A stretch of 60,733 nt of DNA from Alphaproteobacteria bacterium. Lineage in GTDB: Bacteria > Pseudomonadota > Alphaproteobacteria > Rhizobiales > JAJFHC01. Position numbers and translations under genes: made by a program. The stretch is taken from positions 1-60,733 of the forward strand of contig JAJFHD010000049.1 of the NCBI GenBank assembly GCA_021775805.1, read 5' to 3'. The notes below the pieces were generated by a model, which searched no databases, was not told where the DNA came from, and worked only from the letters and a program-made list of their open reading frames with translations. This document shows positions 45,660 through 54,497 of this stretch, piece by piece (within the stretch, counting starts at the first letter, position 1; the number at the start of each line of letters is the position of its first letter).

Positions 45660-46988
45660 CTAGTTGCTTTGAGTGGCGCTTGCCGCCTTGCCACCACATG
45701 TCTTGGTTTCGGTATTGTAATTTCCGCAAGACATCGGCGCCGTCCAGTCAGCCTTCAGCACTTTCGATTCAGGCAGGAAATCAGACCAGGCATCTCCGGG
45801 CACAAGTCCGTCTGTCTGGGACACGACTTCGAACTGACCGTCGGCCTGAATTTCACCGATGAGCACCGGTTTGGTGATGTGGTGATTGGGCAGCATTGTG
45901 GACATGCCACCGGTCAGGTTAGGCACTTCCACGCCGACGATCGAGTCGATGACCTTGTCGGGGTCGGTTGTTCCGGCTTTCTCCACAGCCTTGACCCACA
46001 TGTTGAAGCCGATGAAATGCGCTTCCATCGGATCGTTGGTGACGCGGTCGGGCTTGGTGAAGCTCTTCCATGTCTTGATGAATTCGGAATTGGCCGGTAC
46101 ATCGACGGACTGAAAGTAGTTCCAGGCGGCAAGGTGTCCGACGAGCGGTGCCGTGTCGAGGCCGGCCAATTCTTCCTCCCCGACGGAGAACGCAACAACG
46201 GGAATGTCGGATGCCTTGACGCCCTGGTTCCCGAGTTCCTTGTAGAACGGGATATTTGCATCGCCATTGACGGTCGATACCACGGCTGTCTTCTTGCCTG
46301 CGGATCCGAACTTCTTGATATCGGAAACGATTGTCTGCCAGTCGGAATGACCGAAAGGCGTGTAATTGATCATGATGTCTTCAGGGGGAACGCCCTTGGC
46401 CTTGAGATAGGCTTCCAGGATCTTGTTCGTTGTGCGCGGGTACACATAGTCGGTGCCGGCGAGCACCCAGCGTTCCACGCTTTCTTCCTTCATCAGATAA
46501 TCCACCGCCGGGATTGCCTGCTGGTTTGGCGCCGCGCCGGTGTAAAAGACATTGCGCTGGCTTTCCTCGCCCTCGTACTGGACCGGATAGAAGAGAATGT
46601 TGTTGAGTTCCTCGAACACCGGCAGCACTGATTTGCGCGAAACCGATGTCCAGCATCCAAAGACTGCCGCCACCTTGCTGGCGGAAATCAGTTCGCGGGC
46701 CTTTTCTGCAAACAAGGGCCAGTCGGAAGCCGGATCCACGACAACCGCTTCGAGTTTCTTGCCGAGAAGACCTCCCTTCTTGTTCTGTTCGTCAATGAGC
46801 ATCAGCATGGCATCCTTCAAAGTGGTTTCTGAAATCGCCATTGTTCCTGACAACGAATGCAGGATTCCGACCTTGATGGTCTCGTCAGCGGCAAATGCCG
46901 GTTTTATCCAGGCCGGCGCCGCTGTTAGTGATGTGCCGATCGCCAGCGCGGATGCGAGCATTACCGCGCGTCTTGTGAGGTGTTTCAT
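45660..46988 (-). CDS. urtA: Urea ABC transporter substrate-binding protein UrtA
   Basis: A 442-residue periplasmic urea/amide-binding protein. It has an export signal with Arg-Arg (LTRRAVMLASALAIG) ending in AFAADE. IKVGILHSLSGTMAISE, YPVQYEGEE and the C-terminal WSDFLPES segment are UrtA hallmarks. GGAG stands before the ATG. It leads the 10.7-kb urt-ure transcription unit; no NtrC site or clear sigma-54 promoter was identified upstream. Confidence 0.95.
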   Translation of the reverse strand: MKHLTRRAVMLASALAIGTSLTAAPAWIKPAFAADETIKVGILHSLSGTMAISETTLKDAMLMLIDEQNKKGGLLGKKLEAVVVDPASDWPLFAEKARELISASKVAAVFGCWTSVSRKSVLPVFEELNNILFYPVQYEGEESQRNVFYTGAAPNQQAIPAVDYLMKEESVERWVLAGTDYVYPRTTNKILEAYLKAKGVPPEDIMINYTPFGHSDWQTIVSDIKKFGSAGKKTAVVSTVNGDANIPFYKELGNQGVKASDIPVVAFSVGEEELAGLDTAPLVGHLAAWNYFQSVDVPANSEFIKTWKSFTKPDRVTNDPMEAHFIGFNMWVKAVEKAGTTDPDKVIDSIVGVEVPNLTGGMSTMLPNHHITKPVLIGEIQADGQFEVVSQTDGLVPGDAWSDFLPESKVLKADWTAPMSCGNYNTETKTCGGKAASATQSN

Positions 46989-47051
46989 TAAAAGCTCCGT
47001 CAGTTGTGTTTGCACCGACGTTAACCTTTCATAAACCATGCCAGAACTCCC

Positions 47052-47072
47052 GGACATTTTGTGAGAATGTCC
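47052..47072. promoter_or_regulatory. Inverted repeat upstream of urtA
   Basis: GGACATT (47052-47058) and AATGTCC (47066-47072) are perfect arms around 7 nt, 64 nt before the urtA start. It could be an operator for the urea operon. It does not match the NtrC consensus I know. Confidence 0.4.
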
Positions 47073-47239
47073 TTATCTAGTTGATATATTAACGTTATTT
47101 GGGTTCCTTGGAGTAGAAATTGTGTCTGTCATCGGTTGGCTGCAAGCCGTGCGTCAACCATGTTCTGCCTAACTAATAGGCTGCGCCAAAGTCTTGCCTA
47201 AAAATTGTGCGGTGCAATATGTTTGCGCGTTATTTGATT

Positions 47240-47323
47240 CAAAGTACAAAGGACTACCGGATTTATCCGGCAGAGGTGTTTGCACCACAAACCCTCGGCC
47301 CCGCGTTTCGGCGCGGGGCTTTT
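47240..47323 (+). ncRNA. Candidate intergenic small RNA
   Basis: A possible promoter TTGTGC (47205-47210), 17-nt spacer, CGTTAT (47228-47233) would start a transcript near 47240. It contains two hairpins (CCGGAT/ATCCGG at 47257-47270; GGTG/CACC at 47275-47286) and ends in a terminator. I do not recognise the family. Start and promoter are inferred; the terminator is clear. Confidence 0.45.
47298..47323 (+). terminator. Rho-independent terminator
   Basis: GCCCCGCG (47298-47305) pairs with CGCGGGGC (47312-47319) around TTTCGG and is followed by TTTT. On the plus strand no protein gene precedes it, which points to a small RNA. Confidence 0.8.
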
Positions 47324-47502
47324 GCAATCCTGATGCGAGCTTTCTGCAAGACAGCATTGTGAGTGCATGGCAGTCTGCCGGATGCAGTTGATGATTTGTC
47401 GCTATGCCGGCAGTTAAAGTCCCTGGGTCAACGCAATTCAGCTTCATCGAAACGCAAACAACATGCGCCGGGCAATTAGTCGCGGATGATGCGACGGGTC
47501 CG

Positions 47503-48525
47503 TCAGAGGTTGTCCTTTAGCAGCACCTCGATGCGGATTTTTTCCTGATCTGCAACTGGTTCGCGTTGTTCGCTTCTTGCCCTGAGGATTCGCAGCGCAC
47601 TGCGCACGGCATGCCCTGGGTTTTGGGCAATTGCAGCATCAATATCCTCATTGCGCAGAGCCGCTTCGCTGAACGGCGTTCGTTCGTGAACAACAATAGT
47701 GAGGGAATTGAGATCAGCGCATGCTGCAACACTTTCAACCGGAACCCGTGCTTCGGAACTCATTACGTAGACAGCTACGATGCCCGGTTGATGCCGGAAT
47801 TGGTTTGCGATGACGTTGGAAGCCCTTTTCTCGTCGCCATAGGTTTCTAGTGACGGAAGTGCGGTCAAATTCCCGAACTGGGCTTGCAGCACTCGATCAA
47901 AGCCCAAGCGCCTTTGAATGCTGTCCAGTGACTGCATGGTCTCAGCGACTACCGCGACCTTGCCAACGGTACCGTGCAGAAAACGTCCAATGATACGAGC
48001 CGCGGTCGCTCCTGCCGCGAAATTGTCCACACCTACGAAATCAAAGTTCTCGAGCGTTTCCTGTCCCGAAAGAAACTGGACCACCCTGATTCCTCGTTCG
48101 TGCAACCGGGCCATTGAATCTCGAACGGGCGGCGACTCGGGCGCCATGATTGCGACACCATCCACGTCCTTATGACTAAGTGAGCTGAGGTAGTTTGCGA
48201 CACGATGCGGATCGCTCATTGGGATTTGTACCACATCCACATTCGTCATCTCATGCATCACTGTAGTGCTGACTTCTTCGATCCTCCGCAGGAGTTCCCT
48301 GAGGTATTCATCACCTGCGGTAGGAAGGATGAATCTGAATCGGTAAGGCCGATTGCGCGCCAGGTTGGCTGCTGCAAGGTTTCTTACAAACCCTATTCTT
48401 TCAATGGCTTCCGTGACTTTTCGGCGAGACCGTGCGCTTACGTTTGGCCGGTCGTTCAGTACCCGGTCAACAGTGGCAAGGCTTACGCCTGCAGCTTCCG
48501 CAAGGTCCTTTGTTGTTGGTCGCAT
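47503..48525 (-). CDS. LacI-family transcriptional regulator
   Basis: A 340-residue regulator with an N-terminal helix-turn-helix (TTKDLAEAAGVSLATVDRVLNDR, residues about 4-26, then the hinge) and a periplasmic-binding-like sensor domain. I start it at the ATG at 48525, where the HTH homology begins. It is divergent from the carbohydrate ABC/dihydroxyacetone-kinase operon. Two LacI-type operator candidates lie 76 and 106 nt upstream, so it is the likely repressor of that operon. Confidence 0.93.
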   Translation of the reverse strand: MRPTTKDLAEAAGVSLATVDRVLNDRPNVSARSRRKVTEAIERIGFVRNLAAANLARNRPYRFRFILPTAGDEYLRELLRRIEEVSTTVMHEMTNVDVVQIPMSDPHRVANYLSSLSHKDVDGVAIMAPESPPVRDSMARLHERGIRVVQFLSGQETLENFDFVGVDNFAAGATAARIIGRFLHGTVGKVAVVAETMQSLDSIQRRLGFDRVLQAQFGNLTALPSLETYGDEKRASNVIANQFRHQPGIVAVYVMSSEARVPVESVAACADLNSLTIVVHERTPFSEAALRNEDIDAAIAQNPGHAVRSALRILRARSEQREPVADQEKIRIEVLLKDNL

Positions 48526-48600
48526 CGCTCTTGTTGAATTCCCTGTCTGGCACGATCGCAACAATAGGTTTTCAACAAAACGGTATAAAAAGCAACCAAA

Positions 48601-48618
48601 TTGAGGTGCGTACGTCAA
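48601..48618. promoter_or_regulatory. LacI-type operator 1
   Basis: TTGAGGTGCGTACGTCAA is an 18-bp imperfect palindrome with a central CG. It differs from operator 2 at one base, and its centre lies 30 bp from that of operator 2. Confidence 0.65.
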
Positions 48619-48630
48619 AAAACACTTGCA

Positions 48631-48648
48631 TTGAGGTGCGTACCTCAA
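48631..48648. promoter_or_regulatory. LacI-type operator 2, overlapping the promoter
   Basis: TTGAGGTGCGTACCTCAA has perfect 7-bp arms and a central CG typical of LacI-family sites. It fills the spacer between the proposed -35 and -10 elements, so binding should block transcription. Confidence 0.75.
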
Positions 48649-48830
48649 TTATAGGTATGTGAGCGATCGAATTCCGTCTAGTTTTGCTTAGATCGGGAGA
48701 AACCGCATCGGGATGCAGGAGAGGACAATGTGCGACTGGCGCCTAACCTTATCCCGCCCTGCAAACATCAGCGCGAAATTGCGCGATCGAGCCCGGCCAG
48801 ATCCGGCGACTACAAATGGAGGATACAGAC

Positions 48831-50162
48831 ATGAAAACCAGGTTTCTAAAAACATTGGCAGGACTGGGCATCCTGGCAAGTGCCACCACATGGTCTGCCA
48901 ATTCGGCACAGTCGGCAGATTTGACCCTGTGCTGGGCCGCTTGGGATCCTGCAAACGCCCTTGTAGAGCTCAGCAAGGAGTTTGAAGCCAAATCCGGGCA
49001 CACGATGAAATTCGAGTTTGTGCCATGGCCAAATTTTGCCGATCGCATGCTGAATGAACTGAATTCTGGTGGCAAACTTTGCGACCTGATGATTGGCGAC
49101 AGCCAGTGGATTGGCGGTTCGGCGGAAAACGGTCACTACGTCAAATTGAATGATTTCTTCGACAAAGAAGGAATCAAGATGGACGATTTCCTTCCCGCAA
49201 CGGTGACGGGTTACGCGGAATGGCCAAAAAACACGCCAAACTATTACGCCCTTCCTGCCTACGCTGACGTAGTCGGTTGGACTTACCGCAAAGACTGGTT
49301 CGAACGGCCGGAAATTCAGAAGGCATTCAAGGAAAAACACGGCCGCGACCTGGGAGTTCCCAAAACACTGGAAGAACTCCAGCAGATTGGCGAGTTTTTT
49401 CAGGGCCGCGAGATCGACGGCAAAAAAGTCTATGGTGCAGCGATTTATACCGAGCGTGGCTCTGAAGGTATCACAATGGGTGTTACGAATGCCCTCTACA
49501 ATTACGGGTTTAAGTACGAAAATCCGGAAAAGCCATACGATCTGGATGGATTCGTAAATTCCGCAGGCGCCATAGCGGGGTTGGAATACTACAAAAAACT
49601 TTATGAAACAGCGACACCTCCAGGTGCTTCTGATGCTTACATGTCAGCCAACATTGATGCCTACAAATCGGGTCAGGTTGCAATGCAGATGAACTTTGCA
49701 TTCATCTGGCCAGGTGTTGAGGCCGATCAAAATGTTGGCGGTGGCAAATCGGGTTATTTCGCGAACCCAGCCGGTCCTGGTGGACAATTTGCCCAGCTCG
49801 GCGGACAAGGTATCTCTGTCGTCGCAAACTCTGACAGCAAGGATGCCGCCCTTGAATACATAAAGTGGTTCGCCCAAAAGGATATCCAGCAGAAATGGTG
49901 GGACGTGGGCGGTGCGTCCGCGATGCGTGCGGTCGTGGAAGACCCGGGTTTTGCTAAGAGTCAACCCTTTGCCCAGACATTCCTGGATTCAATGGCGATC
50001 GTGAAAGACTTCTGGGCTGAACCCGCTTATGCGTCCCTACTGCTTCCAATGCAGAAACGCGTGCACAACTATGTCGTCGCTGGCGAAGGCACGGCTAAAG
50101 ACGCTCTGGATGGTCTGGTGAAGGACTGGAAGGAAGTCTTTGAAGACGAAGGAAAGCTGTAA
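48831..50162 (+). CDS. Carbohydrate/polyol ABC transporter substrate-binding protein
   Basis: A 443-residue family-1 solute-binding protein. It has a Sec signal (cleavage near SAQSADL, residue 29), then LTLCWAAWDPANALVELSKEFE and the GDSQWIGG and LPAYADVVGWTYRKDWF ligand-region segments. GGAGGA precedes the ATG at 48831. It opens a plus-strand operon with two permeases, two ATPases, a kinase and methylglyoxal synthase. The ligand is probably a polyol or short sugar (inference from the kinase). Confidence 0.9.
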   Translation: MKTRFLKTLAGLGILASATTWSANSAQSADLTLCWAAWDPANALVELSKEFEAKSGHTMKFEFVPWPNFADRMLNELNSGGKLCDLMIGDSQWIGGSAENGHYVKLNDFFDKEGIKMDDFLPATVTGYAEWPKNTPNYYALPAYADVVGWTYRKDWFERPEIQKAFKEKHGRDLGVPKTLEELQQIGEFFQGREIDGKKVYGAAIYTERGSEGITMGVTNALYNYGFKYENPEKPYDLDGFVNSAGAIAGLEYYKKLYETATPPGASDAYMSANIDAYKSGQVAMQMNFAFIWPGVEADQNVGGGKSGYFANPAGPGGQFAQLGGQGISVVANSDSKDAALEYIKWFAQKDIQQKWWDVGGASAMRAVVEDPGFAKSQPFAQTFLDSMAIVKDFWAEPAYASLLLPMQKRVHNYVVAGEGTAKDALDGLVKDWKEVFEDEGKL

Positions 50163-50327
50163 AGCTTCCCGCCCCCCTCAAGTCGGCGCTAATGTTCCGG
50201 CGGGCTTACCCCTGGCTGCTTTTTCCAGTAGTCAGGGGCGCCTTCGGCTAACTGTCGAATGTTGGTCAGAACTTCGCGCAACAATGCTGCAACGCATACA
50301 TAAGGACCGACGAGAGGTATCAAATTG

Positions 50328-51275
50328 ATGGCCAATTCACCGATAAATCGGATTGCCGGTGCTACGCCACCGATTGTGGCCAGCCAGATAAAGGGACTTT
50401 CTGACAGGGCCATCGCCTGGCTATTTGTTGCCCCGACAATATTCATTTTGTTGGCGATCAACATTTTCCCTCTGATTTGGACCATCTTCCTGAGTTTTAC
50501 GAACTACCGGGTAAACCGCCCCAACAAAGACATCGATTGGGTCGGACTGCGGAACTACCAGCGAATTCTGGGTGACAGCGATATCTGGATTACGATGCAG
50601 GCCACTGCGCACTTCCTGATCTGGACAATCGTTTTGCAGGTTCTGATCGGATTCGCGCTTGCCTATCTCATAAACAAGAAATTTCGCGGGAACGACCTAT
50701 GGACGACGATCATTGTTTTTCCAATGATGTTGTCTCCTGCCGTGGTGGGCAACTTTTGGACATTTTTGTATCAACCCCAAATCGGTCTTTTCAATTACAT
50801 CGTCGGGTTTGTGACGGGGGCTGACCCCTCCAGTTTCTCAATGATTGGCGAGGTGTCACTCGCACCCTGGGCGATCGTGATCGTCGATACATGGATGTGG
50901 ACACCTTTTGTCATGTTGATTTGTCTTGCAGGCCTCAGGTCCATTCCGGATAGCATCTACGAGGCGGCCGAATGTGACAGGGCAAGTAAGTGGCGACAGT
51001 TCTGGACCATTACCATTCCGATGATCCTACCCTTCCTGATGTTGGCGGTCCTGTTTCGGGGCATCGAGAATTTTAAGATGTTTGACCTCGTCGTCCAGTT
51101 GACCGGTGGTGGACCTGGCGACACAACCACGCTGACGTCCATCGACCTTAAGCGCGAAGCATTCGAGAAATGGCGGACAGGTTACTCTTCTGCTTACGCC
51201 GTGATCCTGTTTGTCACGGTGTTTGGTTTGGCGTCCATCTACGTGAAGGCGCTAAACAAGGTGAAACAACGATGA
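50328..51275 (+). CDS. Carbohydrate ABC transporter permease, MalF/UgpA type
   Basis: A 315-residue permease with about six membrane segments and an EAA loop in SIYEAAECDRASKWRQFWTITIPMI. I use the ATG at 50328 after GAGAGG; a TTG precedes it directly. It follows the binding-protein gene after 165 nt and overlaps the next permease by 4 nt. Confidence 0.92.
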   Translation: MANSPINRIAGATPPIVASQIKGLSDRAIAWLFVAPTIFILLAINIFPLIWTIFLSFTNYRVNRPNKDIDWVGLRNYQRILGDSDIWITMQATAHFLIWTIVLQVLIGFALAYLINKKFRGNDLWTTIIVFPMMLSPAVVGNFWTFLYQPQIGLFNYIVGFVTGADPSSFSMIGEVSLAPWAIVIVDTWMWTPFVMLICLAGLRSIPDSIYEAAECDRASKWRQFWTITIPMILPFLMLAVLFRGIENFKMFDLVVQLTGGGPGDTTTLTSIDLKREAFEKWRTGYSSAYAVILFVTVFGLASIYVKALNKVKQR

Positions 51276-52210
51276 GCCTTTCTGTCACCGAATCGTCCAA
51301 GCGCCAAAAATGGTGTGCTGGGATCTTGGTCGTTGGGTACGCCTTGATCACCATGCTGCCACTTCTGTGGATTGTCGCCACTGGCTTCAAGTCTTCCGTC
51401 GATTCAATTGCCTATCCACCAAAGATCTTCTTTCAGCCTACCGTTGAAGGATACGTGAATGTTTTCACGACCCAAACGCGCTTGAGCTCAGAACTCGCGG
51501 CTCAGCCACGTGAGGATTTGCCTTGGTACGAGCAACTTGTGCGCAACAAAGGCAACACGATTGTCGGCCCCTCGCGCTATTCCGAGCGGTTTTTCAATTC
51601 AGTGATTATCGGGTTTGGCTCGACATTCTTTGCCATCGTTTTGGGAACCGCTGCTGCCTACGCCTTTTCCAGATTCAGGGTACCTCTTAAGGACGATCTT
51701 TTGTTCTTCATTCTTTCAACGCGCATGATGCCGCCAATTGCGGTTGCCATCCCGATCTTCCTGATGTTCCGAAACCTGGGTCTGAACGACACTCATGCAG
51801 GCATGATCCTGCTCTATACCGCCATTAACCTTTCTCTCGCAGTTTGGTTGATTAACGGGTTCATTGACGAGATACCGGTTGAGTATGAAGAAGCCGCCCT
51901 CATCGATGGCTACACGCGGTTTCAGGCTTTCTACAAGGTCGTGTTGCCGCAAGCCGCAACAGGCATCGCATCGACAGCAATCTTCTGTTTGATCTTTGCA
52001 TGGAACGAGTACGCGCTGGCTGTTCTCTTGACATCCGGCACGGCACAGACCGCTCCGCCATTCATTCCCACCATCATTGGAGTTGGCGGTCAGGATTGGC
52101 CGGCCGTCGCTGCCGGTGCCACAATTTTCCTGGTTCCGGTGATGGTCTTCACAATTCTCCTGCGCAAGCACTTGTTAAGGGGGATCACATTCGGGGCGGT
52201 TCGAAAATGA
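51272..52210 (+). CDS. Carbohydrate ABC transporter permease, MalG/UgpE type
   Basis: A 312-residue permease; the EAA loop is YEEAALIDGYTRFQAFYKVVLPQA. An 80-residue periplasmic loop follows TM1. The start at 51272 overlaps the previous stop, and its own stop overlaps the next small gene. Confidence 0.92.
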   Translation: MSLSVTESSKRQKWCAGILVVGYALITMLPLLWIVATGFKSSVDSIAYPPKIFFQPTVEGYVNVFTTQTRLSSELAAQPREDLPWYEQLVRNKGNTIVGPSRYSERFFNSVIIGFGSTFFAIVLGTAAAYAFSRFRVPLKDDLLFFILSTRMMPPIAVAIPIFLMFRNLGLNDTHAGMILLYTAINLSLAVWLINGFIDEIPVEYEEAALIDGYTRFQAFYKVVLPQAATGIASTAIFCLIFAWNEYALAVLLTSGTAQTAPPFIPTIIGVGGQDWPAVAAGATIFLVPVMVFTILLRKHLLRGITFGAVRK

Positions 52211-52395
52211 GGACATTTTTTGGACAATTGCTGGGTTTCAAGCGCGGTGCCTGGGAAATGGTTGCCTCCGTTCTCATCGCATTGGGTGTCATCATGCTGA
52301 TGCAACCTTTTGTCCTCTCGCTGTTCACCTATTCTTTCATCGTAACCCTTGTCGGCACTGTGATGTTCGTCATCGTCAGCCATTTTCCAGAGTGA
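52207..52395 (+). CDS. Small two-helix membrane protein in the ABC operon
   Basis: A 62-residue protein with two predicted membrane helices (about residues 16-35 and 39-58) and a basic N-terminal segment. Its ATG overlaps the permease stop and it ends 3 nt before the ATPase gene, so it is a true operon member. I recognise no family; small membrane proteins of a different type (DUF2160) occur in the rhizobial glycerol importer operon. It may be an accessory subunit of the importer. Confidence 0.7.
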   Translation: MRTFFGQLLGFKRGAWEMVASVLIALGVIMLMQPFVLSLFTYSFIVTLVGTVMFVIVSHFPE

Positions 52396-52398
52396 CCC

Positions 52399-53496
52399 AT
52401 GGCGCAGATACGAATTGAAAATGTGCGCAAGGATTTCGGAACCTTCACGGCTGTAAAGTCATCGACCTTTACCGTCGAGAACGGTGAATTCTTCATGCTC
52501 CTTGGACCTTCGGGATGTGGCAAGACCACCACCCTCAGAATGATGGCCGGGTTGGAGCTTCCGACAAGCGGCCGAATCTATATCGACGGTGAAGAAGTGG
52601 GCATGAAGCCCGCGTCGCAACGTGACATTGCCTTCGTTTTCCAAATGTTTGCGCTCTATCCTCACATGAATGTCGGCAAAAACATTTCCTACCCGCTGCT
52701 GAGCCAGGGAATGCCGAAACCCGAAGCGAGAAGACGCGTTCAGGAGGTCGCCCGCATTCTTGGAATCGAAGATATTCTGAACCGTCCGGTGGGCGGGCTT
52801 TCAGGCGGAGACAGACAACGTGTGGCACTGGGCCGTGCAATCGTAAGGGAGCCCAAGGCGTTTCTGATGGATGAGCCGCTGGGGGCGCTTGATGCAGAGT
52901 TTCGTGAACATATGGCGGAAGAACTGAGGGCGTTGCATGACCGGATGAACGCCACGACCGTCTACGTGACCCATGATCAGCTCGAAGCTATGCAAATGGG
53001 CGACAAGATCGTGGTCATGAATCATGGTGTCGTTGAGCAGTTTGGCAAGCCGCAGGAAATCTACGACTGGCCCGCTACCCGATTTGTCGCGGAATTCATC
53101 GGTTCGCCGTGTATGAACTTCCTTGACTTCGAAGGCCTTGTGGGTGCGGGCTCGAATTCCGTCGAACTGAATAACACGACGGTCAACATTCCAGCGTGCC
53201 GAGAAGGCGCCACTGGCAAACTGACCCTGGGAGTGCGACCGGAGCACATCCATTTCTCGGACACGTCCAAATATCGCGGCACTGTGCTTGCCACAGAGTA
53301 TCTCGGTACCACGCAGATTGTTACCCTTGAGACGCCAAATGGCGAAATCAAAGCCCGCATGGCGTCAAACAGGACCGTGCAACCGGGTGAAACGGTTGGC
53401 CTGGAGTTCGATGAACGGACGCTCACGGTGTTCAAATGTGACAGTGGCCGAGCACTCCTTTCCGAGGCGAATGAGGGGGTGTTGAAACATGGCTGA
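52399..53496 (+). CDS. Carbohydrate ABC transporter ATPase 1 (UgpC/MalK-like)
   Basis: A 365-residue ATPase. Walker A is GPSGCGKTTT, the signature LSGGDRQR, Walker B FLMDEPLGALDAE, then the switch His in YVTHDQ. A C-terminal TOBE-type regulatory domain (GVRPEHIHFS) completes it. It overlaps the second ATPase by 8 nt. Confidence 0.93.
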   Translation: MAQIRIENVRKDFGTFTAVKSSTFTVENGEFFMLLGPSGCGKTTTLRMMAGLELPTSGRIYIDGEEVGMKPASQRDIAFVFQMFALYPHMNVGKNISYPLLSQGMPKPEARRRVQEVARILGIEDILNRPVGGLSGGDRQRVALGRAIVREPKAFLMDEPLGALDAEFREHMAEELRALHDRMNATTVYVTHDQLEAMQMGDKIVVMNHGVVEQFGKPQEIYDWPATRFVAEFIGSPCMNFLDFEGLVGAGSNSVELNNTTVNIPACREGATGKLTLGVRPEHIHFSDTSKYRGTVLATEYLGTTQIVTLETPNGEIKARMASNRTVQPGETVGLEFDERTLTVFKCDSGRALLSEANEGVLKHG

Positions 53497-54484
53497 AGTG
53501 GTTCTTGAACGGATTACCAAGTCATTTGGTGAAACGCTTGCCCTGACCGACCTGTCTATGACCATACCGGATGGTTCATTTGTGGTTTTGCTGGGCCCCA
53601 CCGGTGCCGGCAAAACCACGACGCTGCGCATGATATCCGGTCTGGACCGTCAGGACGCCGGTTCGGTCAAGATCGGCGGTCAGCCTATGGACGGGCTGGC
53701 GCCTGCCCAACGCAATGTGGCGATGGTTTTTCAGCAATACTCGCTCTATCCGCACCTGACGGTTCGACAGAACCTGGAGTTTCCGCTCAAATCTCCCTTA
53801 TTGAAGACACCACAAAACGAAATCGATCGGAAAGTAAAAGCGGTATCCGAGGTTCTTCAAATTGCTCACAAGCTGGAGAACAGAGCGACCGCCCTGTCCG
53901 GCGGTGAAATGCAGCGCGTCTCGATTGGGCGGGCGCTTGTTCGCAATCCGGCCATCTACTTGATGGACGAACCGCTGAGTTCCCTTGATGCAAAACTGAG
54001 GGCGGACTTGCGGATCGAGCTCAAAAGCATCCAGGCCAATTCGGGCGCCACTCTTCTTTACGTCACGCATGACCAGATTGAAGCCATGACAATGGCAACG
54101 CATGTCGGCGTTCTCGATGAAGGCAAGCTGGTTCAATTTGGACCTCCCCGAGAGATCTACGAGAATCCAGTCAGTATTTACGCAGCGAGTCGCTTGGGAC
54201 AGCCCCGTATAAACATCCTTCCCGCCGATCTGTTTTCCGGTGCGCCGCCCGGCGCACAAACCATCGGTCTGCGACCTGAGCAGATCGTTCAAGGTGAAGG
54301 CGTTGATAGTCTTGTTACCCGGGTTGAACACCTGGGCGATCAGACGCGGCTTCATCTGAGTTTTAAAGAACATGACCTGATTACGGTTACTGACGCTCAT
54401 ACGAACTTGAAGAGCGGAGACATTGTGAAAATCAAGCCTGAGAAGCCGTTCTTCTTTGGCTCTGACGGCGCTCGTTTGGCGTAA
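53489..54484 (+). CDS. Carbohydrate ABC transporter ATPase 2 (MalK-like)
   Basis: A 331-residue ATPase. Walker A is GPTGAGKTTT, signature LSGGEMQR, Walker B YLMDEPLSSLDAK and switch His in YVTHDQ. A shortened TOBE domain (GLRPEQI) follows. Two ATPases beside two permeases suggest a heteromeric nucleotide-binding pair, as in the rhizobial glycerol importer. Confidence 0.93.
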   Translation: MAEVVLERITKSFGETLALTDLSMTIPDGSFVVLLGPTGAGKTTTLRMISGLDRQDAGSVKIGGQPMDGLAPAQRNVAMVFQQYSLYPHLTVRQNLEFPLKSPLLKTPQNEIDRKVKAVSEVLQIAHKLENRATALSGGEMQRVSIGRALVRNPAIYLMDEPLSSLDAKLRADLRIELKSIQANSGATLLYVTHDQIEAMTMATHVGVLDEGKLVQFGPPREIYENPVSIYAASRLGQPRINILPADLFSGAPPGAQTIGLRPEQIVQGEGVDSLVTRVEHLGDQTRLHLSFKEHDLITVTDAHTNLKSGDIVKIKPEKPFFFGSDGARLA

Positions 54485-54497
54485 GGGAGAGGACTAA

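Larger units (their letters stand above)
46989..47502. other. 514-bp region between urtA and the LacI regulator
   Basis: It holds the urtA promoter side (minus strand), including an inverted repeat GGACATT/AATGTCC at 47052-47072, and a plus-strand candidate small RNA ending in a terminator at 47298-47323. No protein gene is supported. Confidence 0.6.
48526..48830. promoter_or_regulatory. Divergent control region of LacI and the ABC operon
   Basis: This 305-bp region carries two 18-bp operator candidates (48601-48618, 48631-48648) and a likely plus-strand promoter, TTGCAT (48626-48631) and TATAGG (48650-48655), with an 18-nt spacer. GGAGGA at its right end is the binding-protein ribosome-binding site. 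Confidence 0.6.

Noticed and set aside
47100..47165. Sigma-54-like promoter on the minus strand upstream of urtA
   Set aside because: TGACGCACGGCTTGCA keeps the -12 TTGC but only part of the -24 TGGCACG, which is too weak to report.
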